Assembly: GCA_958413095.1 (NCBI GenBank) | Contig: CATYUF010000018.1 | Span: 1 to 31,033 of the forward strand | Length of the DNA stretch: 31,033 nucleotides | Origin: an uncultured Clostridium sp. | Lineage (GTDB): Bacteria > Bacillota > Clostridia > TANB77 > CAG-508 | Direction: 5' to 3' | Shown here: positions 15,511-24,453 of the stretch, in pieces | How positions within the stretch are numbered: position 1 is the stretch's first letter | How the letters are laid out: every line of letters starts with the position of its first letter | Notes under the pieces: generated by a model | Seen by the model: the letters and a program-made list of their open reading frames with translations, nothing else | What the model was told of the DNA's origin: nothing | Databases searched by the model: none | Position numbers and translations under genes: made by a program

Positions 15511-16185
15511 TTATTTTTTTAAGTATCTTTCTGTTTTTCTTAAATAAATTGATGATATTATTAAGAAAAACATTAATACTGAAACTGATATTGATAATAT
15601 ATTTACATCATAAAAATAATTATATAATATATATATATTAAACTATAACTAATTATTTGTCCTATTGTCATATACATATTATATGACAATATATGTTCTT
15701 TCTTATATTCTATTAAATCTTTTGTTCTTATTGCTTCATATACTATACTGCATGATTCTTATTCTATTATTGTTCCTATAGAATTCATTAAAATATAATA
15801 TATTAATAATGTTATAAAGCTCGAATTGTATACTACTAATAATGAAGATATAAATATTATAGTTGCTAAATATGGGTAAAATTCTTTTTTTATCTTTTTA
15901 TTATTTATTATTTTCAATTTATCAATGCTAATATATTTAATATTAGTAGAAAAAAACTTGATTTATAAATAATTTTAGCATTCTTTGAGTTAATAAATTT
16001 TAATATTATATAACAAATTATGAATTCTACTAATACTCCAAATAATGTATACTTTATTATAAAACTTAAATCATTGTTCACCATTTTTAATATATATATA
16101 TATTAAAAAATAAGTTAAAGAAAACTCTTATAAAATTTCTTAATAATGATATTATTGCTATGTATTTTCTATTTTCTTTTTCCAT
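15511..16185 (-). pseudogene. Decayed MFS-type transporter
   Basis: About 675 bp of minus-strand sequence translates, with frame changes and stops, to hydrophobic segments: a start at 16185 behind GGAAGAAAAG giving MEKENRKYIAIISLLRNF, then VNNDLSFIIKYTLFGVLVEF, FYPYLATIIFISSLLVVYNS, EAIRTKDLIEYKKEHILSYN and SVLMFFLIISSIYLRKTERY. Together they resemble a Firmicute MFS permease. At least three in-frame stops and two frameshifts are present, and about 225 codons remain out of roughly 400, so internal parts are deleted. The rest of 15297-16363 is AT-rich, including TA runs, with no other gene. Confidence 0.65.
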
Positions 16186-16363
16186 CTTTTCTTCCTTTTT
16201 TACTTAATTAAAAATACTTTTTAACATTTATTTATACTTTTATACTATATAAATATATATATACAATAAACTTTTAAATTTGCTATTATATAATTTAATA
16301 TTTAAAACTAAAAATACTCTGAATAAATTATAACATTAGTACTTACTCATTACAACAAAATTT

Positions 16364-17515
16364 TTAATAATCTTTACTTCTTCGTAATTCTGTAACAATG
16401 TTCTCCAAATTCTCTACTAAATATTTTACATCTTCTTTACTATTCTCCTCACCAAATGAAACTCTTAATGTTCCCTCAGCCATTTTGCTATCAAGTCCTA
16501 TTGATGTAAGCACATATGATGGACTACTTGAACCTGTTGAACATGCACTTCCTGCTGAAGCACAAATTCCTTTTTCATCTAATTTTAATAGTAATTCACT
16601 TCCATTTACTCCCTTAAATGAAATATTAGCATTTCCTGGTAATCTGTTACCTCTTGGACCATTTAATTTTATATTATCTATTCTTCTTTCAACTTGGTCT
16701 ATATAAAAATCTCTTAATTCCTTTAATTTATTTATATGTGACTCTAAATTATTCTTAGAAATTTCACAAGCTTTTCCTAATCCCACTATTTCTGCAACAT
16801 TTTCTGTTCCTGCTCTTTTATTTTTTTCTTGATATCCACCATCTAAAAATCTATCAAATTCTATTCCTTCTCTTACATATAAAGCCCCAACTCCTTTTGG
16901 AGCATTTATTTTATGTCCAGATAATGATAGCATATCTATTCCCATCTCTTTTACATCTATCTTTATATTTCCACATGCTTGAACTGCATCTGTATGAAAT
17001 ATTATACTATGCTTTTTAGCTATTTTAGAAATCTGTTCTATTGGCTCTATTGTTCCAATTTCATTGTTTGCAAACATAATACTTATTAATATCGTGTCTT
17101 TATTTATTGAATTTTCTAATTCACTTATATCTATATTTCCTTCCTCATCTACATTCAAGTATGTTATTCTATATCCTTGTTTTTCTAATGTTTTACATGA
17201 GTTTAATATAGCAGGATGCTCTATCTTTGAAGTTATTATATGATTTCCTTTTTCTTTGTTTGCATATGCTATACCTTTTAATGCCATATTATCACTTTCT
17301 GAACCACAGCTTGTAAAATATATTTCTTTTGGTTTACAATTAATTAACTCTGCTACTCTTTTTCTTGCTGTTTCTATTGCTCTTCTTGAACTTCTTCCTA
17401 TTGAATACATTGACGATGGATTTCCGTATTCTACTGAAAAATATGGAAACATTTCTTTTAATACTTCTTCTTTTACTTTTGTTGTAGCTGCATTGTCAAA
17501 ATATCTGATTTCCAT
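16364..17515 (-). CDS. Cysteine desulfurase (NifS/IscS family)
   Basis: 383 aa PLP-dependent class V aminotransferase fold. It moves sulfur from cysteine to a scaffold or carrier for Fe-S clusters or tRNA thiolation. Landmarks are FDNAATTKVKEEVL at the N-terminus, SKIEHPAIL (His100), FHTDAVQACG (Asp176), the PLP lysine in SLSGHKINAPKG (Lys202), RAGTENV, and the mobile-loop cysteine in ASAGSACSTGS (Cys325). The GSACSTGSSSPS loop is of the NifS/class I kind. No IscU, IscR or thiolase partner lies in the window, so the pathway cannot be fixed. Start chosen at the ATG at 17515 (GGAG about 10 nt upstream). Confidence 0.95.
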   Translation of the reverse strand: MEIRYFDNAATTKVKEEVLKEMFPYFSVEYGNPSSMYSIGRSSRRAIETARKRVAELINCKPKEIYFTSCGSESDNMALKGIAYANKEKGNHIITSKIEHPAILNSCKTLEKQGYRITYLNVDEEGNIDISELENSINKDTILISIMFANNEIGTIEPIEQISKIAKKHSIIFHTDAVQACGNIKIDVKEMGIDMLSLSGHKINAPKGVGALYVREGIEFDRFLDGGYQEKNKRAGTENVAEIVGLGKACEISKNNLESHINKLKELRDFYIDQVERRIDNIKLNGPRGNRLPGNANISFKGVNGSELLLKLDEKGICASAGSACSTGSSSPSYVLTSIGLDSKMAEGTLRVSFGEENSKEDVKYLVENLENIVTELRRSKDY

Positions 17516-17657
17516 CTATTTGTATCTCCTCTCCTAAAAATTAAAATTAGTACTTTTCTAAATTATGCTATTTTCAATATTATTAGATTTCTATCTAAAA
17601 TGTTCTATAATTTTATTATCATTATATTAATAAAATTTTATTTAGTTACAATTTTTA

Positions 17658-18512
17658 TTACTTCAATATACTATTTATATCTTTTATATTATCAATAACA
17701 GTTTTATATCCATATTCAAAACAACTATCTAATTTATTTGTATCAAGTAATCCTGTTTTATCCGTTCTCACTGTTAAGATATAATCACTGTTTTTTAAGC
17801 TTTCTTCTGATATTTTATTTCCCATTATATCAATAGTCCTCATTGCGACATCCATCATATTACTACTCTCATCAATGTCATCTGCTTTAAAATTTACTGC
17901 TATTACTTTGTCAACACCTTGTTTTCTTACTTCTACAACTGGTACATTATCTAGTGCTCCTCCATCTAAAAACTTATGACTTTCATATTCACATGGACAA
18001 AATACTGCTGGAAAACTACTACTTGCTCTTACTGCTTTTCCTATTGAAATATCTGTAATATATTTATCTTTCTTTTTTGATTTTGGTATATTATTTGTGA
18101 AAATATATTCCTTGGATTCTCCTATATCAACTGTTGGAATTACTATTGGCATTTTTGTTATCTCTCCAACATTTTTTATTCCCTTTCTACTTGCTAATTC
18201 ATCAAATGCTTTCTCTATGCTATTTCCTGTTTTCAACCCTAATAATGGTATTTTTTTGTTTTTCATAAAATTTCCTAGTCCTGATAATATTGCACCTGCA
18301 TTTATTTGTGTTATTTCACTTGCATATCTTTTAAATAAGATATAAATATAGTATGGTGAATACCCTAAAGCATACAAAGTAGCAATAAGAGAACCTGAAC
18401 TTGTTCCTCCTATTGCATCTATTTTTATATTATTTTCCTCCAAGGCTTTTAATACTCCTGCATGAGCTATTCCTCTTATTCCTCCACCAGATAAGGCTAA
18501 TCCTAACTTCAA
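17658..18512 (-). CDS. Patatin-like phospholipase / acyl hydrolase
   Basis: 284 aa with the Ser-Asp dyad of patatin-like lipases. The oxyanion loop is LALSGGGIRGIAHAG (about 5-19), the nucleophile elbow GTSSG (Ser38), and the catalytic Asp lies in FLDGGALDNVPV (Asp183). These bacterial proteins are of the RssA/YchK type; the substrate is probably a membrane lipid. No signal peptide is seen, so it is likely cytosolic. The ATG at 18512 follows AGAGGAGG at about 9-12 nt. It stands alone with more than 140 bp on each side. Confidence 0.9.
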   Translation of the reverse strand: MKLGLALSGGGIRGIAHAGVLKALEENNIKIDAIGGTSSGSLIATLYALGYSPYYIYILFKRYASEITQINAGAILSGLGNFMKNKKIPLLGLKTGNSIEKAFDELASRKGIKNVGEITKMPIVIPTVDIGESKEYIFTNNIPKSKKKDKYITDISIGKAVRASSSFPAVFCPCEYESHKFLDGGALDNVPVVEVRKQGVDKVIAVNFKADDIDESSNMMDVAMRTIDIMGNKISEESLKNSDYILTVRTDKTGLLDTNKLDSCFEYGYKTVIDNIKDINSILK

Positions 18513-18707
18513 GTTTTCTAACCTCCTCTAAATATAGACTATTATCTTAAATATACACATAAATACTTAATTATATTCAAAATTAAAAGAAAAAGTCATT
18601 CCTTATATTCCAAAATATATCCAATAGTCTAGATAATCCCTTTTTCAAATTTTCTATTCTACTGAATACATTTTATAGTATTTAGAATAACTTTTTCTTT
18701 TTATAAA

Positions 18708-20432
18708 TTATTTAGTATAATAAAATTCTCCAAATCCAAATTCTACTTTATAATATTCTCCAATAAAACTTGGCTCTAATTGTGTATTTATTATATATTG
18801 TGGCTCTATGACTACTTTTCCTTCTGAATTAACAACTCCCCATTTCCCATCTAATTTTATTCCTGCAAATCCGTATTCATTTACATCTGTTGCTTTTTCA
18901 TATTGGTAATCTAATATTATATTTCCATTTGAATCTACAAATCCCCATTTTCCATTATTTGCAGCTGCAAATATTTTATTTCCTTTTAAAGCCTCTTTAT
19001 TTGAAATTTCTTTTCCTGATAAACTAAAATATTTTGTTACTTCATCATTATATATTTTTATATATTCTTTTTCTATCACTATATTAGCATTTGGTAAATC
19101 GCATAATTTATTTATATTTTTGTCATATATTTGTGTTGTTTTGTCTTTAGCTAATGTTGTTGTTACAAAATCTGTATTTTGTAATTTTTCTATTGAGTCA
19201 TATTTTATATCTATTTTCATTTCATTATTACTATTTATAACTCCTAGTTTTCCATCTAATGAAACTATAAAACTATCATCTGATAAATATTCAATATATG
19301 AATAATTTTGTTTTGTTATTGTATTATCATTTTTATCAATTATACTATATACTGTTCCATTTGTATTATCTATTTTTATTTTGTAGTTCTCATTTGATGT
19401 TTCTAATATTGCTATATTACTGTCAGCTTGTACTTCTGTTCCTTCTTTTGTATATACTTTTTCTGTTCCATCTTCATTAGTTGCATATATATATATTCCT
19501 GTATTGTCAATTTGTTTATATTCTACTGGTATTATAATTTTACCATCTAAATTTGCAACTCCGAATTTTTTAGTTTTTTGTAATATTAATGTTTCATCTG
19601 TTAGATTATATGTTATTGATTGATACTCATTTCCTATTACTTGTTCTTTATTTTTAAATAATCCATATTGACCATTTTTTGCTGCAATTAAATAAATATC
19701 ATTTTCTTTTACATCTGTTATTCTTTGTATTTCGTTATATTCTGTTTCTAATAACATTTTTCCATTAATATCTATATATCCGTATCTATATCCCTCTTCT
19801 GTTTTATTTCCAACAATATATCCTGCATTTTTATATCCATTTTCATCATTTGAATATCCATCAACATTTATTTGGTCATATTGTGGTTTTATAAGCTGAT
19901 TTCCTTTTAAGTTTATAACTCCATATTTTCCTTCTTTTTGAACTAATAATTCTCCTTCTTTATATGGCAATCCTTCTATTTTATCATAAATAGCTTTTGT
20001 TAATTTTTTTCCTTCTAAGTTTATTAGTCCAAATTTTTCATTTTCTTTATATGTTAAGATACTTTTTTCATACATTAAGCTACTTGCGATATTTTTTAAT
20101 TTTATTGGCTCTATTGATTTAAATTCTGTAAATATTTCTTCACCATTTTGATTTAATACTTTTGTGCTATCACTTGTATAACATATGAATACTGGTTTTT
20201 GTGGATTTGGAATAATTACATTTGTATATTCTGTATTTATTATTTGTTTTCCTTCTTTATTTATTACTCCATATTTATTATCTACCTTTAAGGTAAAATA
20301 CTCATAGTTATCAACTTTCTCTATTTCATATTTTTTTCCGTCTTCAATTACTTTTTTTGCTATAAAAACTCCAACTGTTGCGATTATTATTATTGATATA
20401 ATTATTATTCCAACTATATGTTTCTTTTTCAT
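18708..20432 (-). CDS. Membrane-anchored WG-repeat protein
   Basis: 574 aa. A single N-terminal membrane anchor (about 5-28, HIVGIIIISIIIIATVGVF) is followed by an extracellular region built from about nine WG-type repeats. Each has the form x-x-K-[YFW]-G-[VFL]-[IV]-N-x-x-G-x-x-[IL]-I-x-x-x-Y, such as NKYGVINKEGKQIINTEY and GKWGFVDSNGNIILDYQYE, with weaker copies between about 290 and 440. Such proteins are common cell-surface proteins in Clostridia; the ligand is unknown. Its start lies 46 bp beyond the CNNM stop, and the intervening leader shares a motif with the thioester-protein gene. Confidence 0.85.
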   Translation of the reverse strand: MKKKHIVGIIIISIIIIATVGVFIAKKVIEDGKKYEIEKVDNYEYFTLKVDNKYGVINKEGKQIINTEYTNVIIPNPQKPVFICYTSDSTKVLNQNGEEIFTEFKSIEPIKLKNIASSLMYEKSILTYKENEKFGLINLEGKKLTKAIYDKIEGLPYKEGELLVQKEGKYGVINLKGNQLIKPQYDQINVDGYSNDENGYKNAGYIVGNKTEEGYRYGYIDINGKMLLETEYNEIQRITDVKENDIYLIAAKNGQYGLFKNKEQVIGNEYQSITYNLTDETLILQKTKKFGVANLDGKIIIPVEYKQIDNTGIYIYATNEDGTEKVYTKEGTEVQADSNIAILETSNENYKIKIDNTNGTVYSIIDKNDNTITKQNYSYIEYLSDDSFIVSLDGKLGVINSNNEMKIDIKYDSIEKLQNTDFVTTTLAKDKTTQIYDKNINKLCDLPNANIVIEKEYIKIYNDEVTKYFSLSGKEISNKEALKGNKIFAAANNGKWGFVDSNGNIILDYQYEKATDVNEYGFAGIKLDGKWGVVNSEGKVVIEPQYIINTQLEPSFIGEYYKVEFGFGEFYYTK

Positions 20433-20450
20433 ACTCGTTTTCCTCTTTTA

Positions 20451-20486
20451 TATATTTAGGTTTTTTAGCAAGAGTTACCTATAAAC
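20451..20486 (-). promoter_or_regulatory. Shared 5' leader motif, copy 1 (before WG-repeat gene)
   Basis: On the minus strand GTTTATAGGTAA, a variable loop, then AAAAACCTAAATATA, ending about 18 nt before the WG-repeat start. The same two blocks occur at 23718-23750, at nearly the same distance from the thioester-protein start. TAGGT and ACCTA can pair; the loop holds CTCTT, complementary to the AAGAG of the downstream ribosome binding site. The left block overlaps the CNNM stop codon. Confidence 0.5.
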
Positions 20487-21795
20487 TTTGTTCTATTTCT
20501 TCTATATTATTTTTACAAGCTTTTATCTTTATTATTCTTTTATCTTCTGATTTTTCTATTTTATATGTTACTTTTTTTGTTTCGATAACTGGATTTTCTT
20601 TGTCATCTGGTATTCTTCCTAATTTATCTTGAAGAAATCCTGAAATTGTATCAAATTCTCCTTCTGGTATATCTGCTTCTAATAATTTATTTACATCAAA
20701 TATCGGCATACTTCCAGATAAAATATATGTGTTTTCATCTATTTTTTCATATTCACTTTCTTCTTTGTCATACTCGTCATATATATCTCCAACTAATTCT
20801 TCCAAAATATCTTCCATTGTAACAATTCCAGCTGTTCCACCATATTCGTCTAAGATTATTGCTAATTGCTTTTTATTTTTTTGTAGTTCTTTAAAAACTT
20901 CATTTATTAGCCTGTTTTGAGATATAAAATATGCATCTTTTATAACATTTTTCACTTTAAAAGTTTTCTTGTTTATATTTTTTAATATATCTTTTACATA
21001 TAAAACACCTTTTATTTCGTCAATTGTTTCATCATATACTGGAATTCTACTATATCTATATTCTTCTTTTGAAAGTTCTTCTAAAAGTTCATCTGTGCTT
21101 ATATTTATATCTACTGCAAAAATATCTTTTCTGTGTCTCATTATTTCTGATACTGTTATATCATTAAATTCAAATACATTGTTTATAAGCTCTTTTTCAT
21201 CTTCTTTTATTGTTCCACTTTCTTCACCTTGGTCTACCATCATTTTTATTTCTTCTTCTGTAACAGTTTCTTCTTCATTTTCTCCTACTCCAAATATTTT
21301 TGAAATTCCATTTGTTACAGATGTTAATAATTTTACAAATGGTGCTGTTATTATTGATATTGTTCTTATTACTCCTATTGTTGCAAATGATATCTTTTCA
21401 TAATGTTTCATTGCTATTCTTTTTGGTACTAATTCTCCAAATACTAGTGTAAAGAATGATAGTATTATTGTTATGAAAATTATTGATATGCTTTTCCAAA
21501 CTCCTAAACTTATTGCTGGAATCATATTATATAAATATGGTGCTATTTTGTCTGCAAATGTTTCAGATGCAAATGCACTTGATAAAAATCCTGCTAATGT
21601 TATTCCTATTTGTATAGTTGCTAAGAATCTACTTGGTGTTTTTAGCATTTTTTCTATTTGCTTTGCCTTTTTGTTTCCTTCTTTTGCTTGTTTTTCTATC
21701 TTTGCATCGTTTAATGAGATAAAGGCTATTTCGCTTGCTGCAAAATATGCATTTATTAATATTAGTATTGTTAAAACTATTAATTGTGAAATCAT
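20479..21795 (-). CDS. CNNM/CBS-domain transporter (HlyC/CorC family)
   Basis: 438 aa. An N-terminal DUF21/CNNM membrane domain (about 1-195; ISQLIVLTILILINAYFAAS, then NAYFAASEIAF, RFLATIQIGITLAGFLSSAFAS, LVFGELVPKRIAM) leads to an acidic linker and paired CBS domains (VSEIMRHRKDIFAVD; then LAIILDEYGGTAGIVTMEDI, ELVGDIYDE). The C-terminal CorC_HlyC domain covers about 350-430. The family transports or senses Mg2+ and related cations; the old hemolysin label is misleading. The gene precedes the WG-repeat gene by 46 bp and may be co-transcribed with it. Confidence 0.92.
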   Translation of the reverse strand: MISQLIVLTILILINAYFAASEIAFISLNDAKIEKQAKEGNKKAKQIEKMLKTPSRFLATIQIGITLAGFLSSAFASETFADKIAPYLYNMIPAISLGVWKSISIIFITIILSFFTLVFGELVPKRIAMKHYEKISFATIGVIRTISIITAPFVKLLTSVTNGISKIFGVGENEEETVTEEEIKMMVDQGEESGTIKEDEKELINNVFEFNDITVSEIMRHRKDIFAVDINISTDELLEELSKEEYRYSRIPVYDETIDEIKGVLYVKDILKNINKKTFKVKNVIKDAYFISQNRLINEVFKELQKNKKQLAIILDEYGGTAGIVTMEDILEELVGDIYDEYDKEESEYEKIDENTYILSGSMPIFDVNKLLEADIPEGEFDTISGFLQDKLGRIPDDKENPVIETKKVTYKIEKSEDKRIIKIKACKNNIEEIEQSL

Positions 21796-21951
21796 TTTTT
21801 ATTGCATGATATATTTAGAATTTTAAATATATTATGCTCTCCTTTCCTTGTTTATTTTTATATATTTTATCAGATGTTTTATTTTTATTCAATATGTTAT
21901 TTAATCGTATTTTAACATGAATTTTTTCAAAGTATTATTTAATTTTTTTAT

Positions 21952-21980
21952 TTGACAAAATTAAATAATGTGTATATAAT
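21952..21980 (+). promoter_or_regulatory. Promoter of candidate antitoxin RNA
   Basis: TTGACA (21952-21957) and TATAAT (21975-21980) are 17 bp apart, both full consensus, and face the toxin gene. The start would be near 21987. Confidence 0.9.
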
Positions 21981-21986
21981 AGAAAT

Positions 21987-22075
21987 AGGAAATGAAGAAA
22001 CCACAAAGTGGTTTGCCTATTATAAATGGTTAAAAACACATCTACAACGGTCAAATTACAGATGTGTTTTTATTT
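21987..22075 (+). ncRNA. Candidate antisense antitoxin RNA
   Basis: An RNA of about 90 nt from the strong promoter at 21952-21980 to the hairpin at 22032-22071. It contains the small hairpin AACCAC-AAA-GTGGTT near its 5' end. Its 3' half is complementary to the 3' end of the toxin mRNA, including the toxin stop codon. Its 5' end (ATAGGAAATGA, then GTGGTTTGCCT) is closely repeated in the 5' end of the convergent toxin mRNA. Confidence 0.6.
22032..22071. terminator. Shared bidirectional terminator of the toxin-antitoxin locus
   Basis: AAAAACACATCT (22032-22043) and AGATGTGTTTTT (22060-22071) are perfect 12-bp arms with a 16-nt loop. T-runs leave the stem in both directions, so it can end both convergent RNAs. 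The toxin stop codon lies in one arm. Confidence 0.88.
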
Positions 22076-22192
22076 TTGTTTGCTAATAATTACAACTATC
22101 GCTATAATCAAGGCAAACGCAATGATAGTTACTGATACTAAACCAGCAAAAAGTAATTTTATTATTAATAATAGTTCTTGTACTTCTATCAT
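22070..22192 (-). CDS. Small hydrophobic peptide, candidate type I toxin
   Basis: 40 aa: MIEVQELLL, one continuous membrane helix (about 8-36), and a basic SKQK tail, the shape of holin-like type I toxins of Firmicutes. The ATG at 22192 is 8 nt after AGGAGG. That site can be hidden in a 6-bp stem, CCTCCT (22219-22214) with AGGAGG (22206-22201), as in toxins whose translation is held down by their own leader. A minus-strand promoter lies at 22258-22286. The convergent small RNA overlaps the 3' end. Toxicity is inferred from this design only. Confidence 0.7.
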   Translation of the reverse strand: MIEVQELLLIIKLLFAGLVSVTIIAFALIIAIVVIISKQK

Positions 22193-22257
22193 ACGCCTCA
22201 CCTCCTCTTATGTAGGAGGCAAACCACATCTGTTTTTTCTCATTTCCTATTCTATTC

Positions 22258-22286
22258 ACTATACTATATATTTTTTCAAAAAACAA
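22258..22286 (-). promoter_or_regulatory. Promoter of the candidate toxin mRNA
   Basis: TTGTTT (22286-22281) and TATAGT (22263-22258), 17 bp apart on the minus strand, give a start near 22251 and a leader of about 58 nt. A second TATAGT overlaps at 22268-22263. Confidence 0.6.
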
Positions 22287-22369
22287 GTATTATAAATATT
22301 TTATTTTCAAAATTTTTATAAGTAAATTCCCTTTAACTTTCAACTTACTAATTCTTTCTAATTATAGGT

Positions 22370-22419
22370 AAAAATCGTTTTAAATTAGATATAAAATATC
22401 TATGTTTAAAACGATTTTT
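22370..22419 (-). terminator. Terminator after thioester surface protein
   Basis: AAAAATCGTTTTAAA (22370-22384) and TTTAAAACGATTTTT (22405-22419) are perfect 15-bp arms. The inner TAGATAT/ATATCTA arms extend the stem. It begins about 10 nt beyond the gene stop, leaving no space for missing anchor codons. Confidence 0.85.
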
Positions 22420-22430
22420 TACTTAATTAC

Positions 22431-23696
22431 CTACATTCCTGTTACTGGTAATCTTTTTACTTCTTTTTCTTTTTTACTGGTTTCTATTTTAGGTTTATCT
22501 TCTTTTTTATTATTTACTGTTACCATTATTTCTTGATTTAAGTCTATATTTACTTCAATATCTTCTTCATAAATTTCATATCCATCTATTGATTTTGTTT
22601 CTCTTATATAATATTTTCCTGGAATCATATTTTCTATAACAATTTTTCCTTTTTCATCTGTTTTTAAGTTTTTATATATTGCATTTTTGTTTTCATCTAA
22701 TAATGCAAATTCAACTCCTTCTAGTCTCTTTTTAGTTTCTTCATCTTGTTTTATAATTATTATCTTTGTTTCATTTTTGTCATATTCGTCTTTTGCACTT
22801 CCTCTTCCATCTTCATAACCTGCTGAAGTTAATGCATAGTCTTGATATCCACTATTAGGTGCTGCTCCATATAACACTACTTTTGTATTTACTTTTGCTT
22901 CTACATTTATTTTAAATTCACCTTTTTCACTTGCTTTTTTTAAAGGTACTAATATTTTAAATTTTTCATTTGCATTAAATTCTTGTTTTTCATTATTATT
23001 TTCATCTACTAATTTTATTCCTTCAATATTTTGTCCTTTTTCACTTTCTATTTTTATTTTATATTTTTCTATAACTGTATCTGCTGATACACTATATGTT
23101 TTTGATATGTAGTTTTTGTCTTTACTATCTTGTTTCCATTCATCGCTATTTTTATTTATTGTTAATGTACTTGATATTTGAGTTTCTATTGATTTATTTG
23201 CATTATCAATTATTTTATGCATAGCATCTAAAGTTCTTTTTCCAGCTTCTCCTATTCCTTCATAGTCACTCAACTTATTACCATGCACATAACAGTAAAC
23301 AGCTTGTTTTGTTGCTGTAAAGGCTTCTTCCTTATTTGCAACACCTAGTTCTTGTATTGTTTTATATGGGTAACCATTTACTATTACTTTCCATAACCCT
23401 ACATCTTTTATTGCATCCTTTATAGAAACATCATATGAAAAGTCTCCTTCAACACCGTGTTTGGTTTTATCTAGGCAATATGCTGGATATGATACTCCAT
23501 TATCTTTATATTCTGCATATTCAACTATTACAAGTCCTCCTTTGTATTTTAACAACTCTCCACAAGAACCTGATGAATAAATATGGGTTGAATCCATTTG
23601 GGCTGCTATTACTGAATTTATAAATAGCATTGTATTTAATATTACTAGACTTATTGTTATTACAATTTTTTTAGATATATTTTTCACTTTATTCAT
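22431..23696 (-). CDS. Thioester-domain surface protein with terminal LPVTG
   Basis: 421 aa. A signal peptide (about 1-32, cleavage near VIAA-Q) precedes a thioester domain. Cys74 in YPAYCLDKTKHG and Gln131 in ATKQAVYCYVHG are the expected Cys-Gln pair for a covalent adhesin bond. A linker region follows, then a SpaA/Cna-B type domain (about 315-395: RLEGVEFALLDENKNAIYKN, GKYYIRETKSIDGY). The protein ends KRLPVTGM-stop: a sortase motif with no hydrophobic anchor or charged tail, and no frame beyond the stop encodes one. The gene follows a sortase gene 124 bp upstream, so the two are probably a pair. Start ATG 23696 behind AAGGAAG. Confidence 0.85.
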   Translation of the reverse strand: MNKVKNISKKIVITISLVILNTMLFINSVIAAQMDSTHIYSSGSCGELLKYKGGLVIVEYAEYKDNGVSYPAYCLDKTKHGVEGDFSYDVSIKDAIKDVGLWKVIVNGYPYKTIQELGVANKEEAFTATKQAVYCYVHGNKLSDYEGIGEAGKRTLDAMHKIIDNANKSIETQISSTLTINKNSDEWKQDSKDKNYISKTYSVSADTVIEKYKIKIESEKGQNIEGIKLVDENNNEKQEFNANEKFKILVPLKKASEKGEFKINVEAKVNTKVVLYGAAPNSGYQDYALTSAGYEDGRGSAKDEYDKNETKIIIIKQDEETKKRLEGVEFALLDENKNAIYKNLKTDEKGKIVIENMIPGKYYIRETKSIDGYEIYEEDIEVNIDLNQEIMVTVNNKKEDKPKIETSKKEKEVKRLPVTGM

Positions 23697-23717
23697 TCTA
23701 CTTTCTTCCTTATATTT

Positions 23718-23750
23718 TATATTTAGGTTTTTGAGGATTTACCTATAAAC
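23718..23750 (-). promoter_or_regulatory. Shared 5' leader motif, copy 2 (before thioester-protein gene)
   Basis: GTTTATAGGTAA and AAAAACCTAAATATA on the minus strand, as at 20451-20486, but with a shorter, different loop containing TCCTC. That loop can pair with the AGGA of this gene's own ribosome binding site. Position relative to the start codon (about 21 nt) is nearly the same as in copy 1. Confidence 0.5.
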
Positions 23751-23820
23751 CTATATAGTTTTATTTTATTTTAATATTAATATATTTTTCTTAACTTTAT
23801 AATTTTTTTAATTATCTTTA

Positions 23821-24453
23821 TTACTCTAATTTTTCTCCTTGAATACATCTTCTATAATTAGGTTCATTTTCAACACAAGTTATCAAAGTTATTTTATCTT
23901 CTTTAGTATTTTCTAAATTTACCCAATCTGTATCCTTGATTATTTCGTGTTTAGATACTACATATTTTTCTTCATATTCATTATTTTTATAAAATATTTC
24001 ATCTCCTATCTTTAATTTTTTTAAATTTTCAAAGTAATTATTCTTGTATCCTCTATTATGTGCTGCTAGACATACATTTCCTTTTTTACTAGGACTTTCT
24101 TCAAAATGTCCTACATAATTATCTAAAATTTCTTTTGTTGTGCCTTCTGTAATTGGTGCTTTTAATGAAATTGTTGGAATTTCTATATACCATTCCACTT
24201 TTTCTTCACTTTTTGTTGATAATTGCTTGGATATATTGGAATTTAAAATGTTATTTGATAAATTATTTGAATTATGATTACTTAGATTGTTTTGAATGTT
24301 TTGAGTAAAAACTTGATTCTCACTTGTAAATCCTACTTTTAATTTTGAGTTTTTTAGGTTGATATTAAAAATTGTACTATTTAATATAATACATATTATT
24401 ATTGAAAATATAAAACTAACTATGTTTATATATCTGCTTGTATATTGAATCAT
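23821..24453 (-). CDS. Sortase (class D-like)
   Basis: 210 aa. One N-terminal membrane anchor (about 9-29) and an Asn/Ser-rich spacer (about 48-80) precede the catalytic domain from about 86: WYIEIPTISLKAPITEG, LAAHNRG with catalytic His132, ITLITCVENEP with Cys193, and Arg201/202. This is the TLxTC signature. It cleaves LPxTG-like motifs and links the protein to cell wall or pilin. The ATG at 24453 follows TAGGAGG. Its likely client is the thioester protein encoded immediately downstream. Confidence 0.92.
   Translation of the reverse strand: MIQYTSRYINIVSFIFSIIICIILNSTIFNINLKNSKLKVGFTSENQVFTQNIQNNLSNHNSNNLSNNILNSNISKQLSTKSEEKVEWYIEIPTISLKAPITEGTTKEILDNYVGHFEESPSKKGNVCLAAHNRGYKNNYFENLKKLKIGDEIFYKNNEYEEKYVVSKHEIIKDTDWVNLENTKEDKITLITCVENEPNYRRCIQGEKLE

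Noticed and set aside
16090..16102. TA dinucleotide runs near 15630, 16095 and 16250
   Set aside because: Simple AT repeats expected in such low-GC intergenic DNA; no organised unit.
22026..22295. 89-codon plus-strand ORF across the toxin gene
   Set aside because: The plus-strand RNA terminates at 22071, no ribosome binding site is present, and it is the shadow of the better supported 40-aa minus-strand peptide and its leader.
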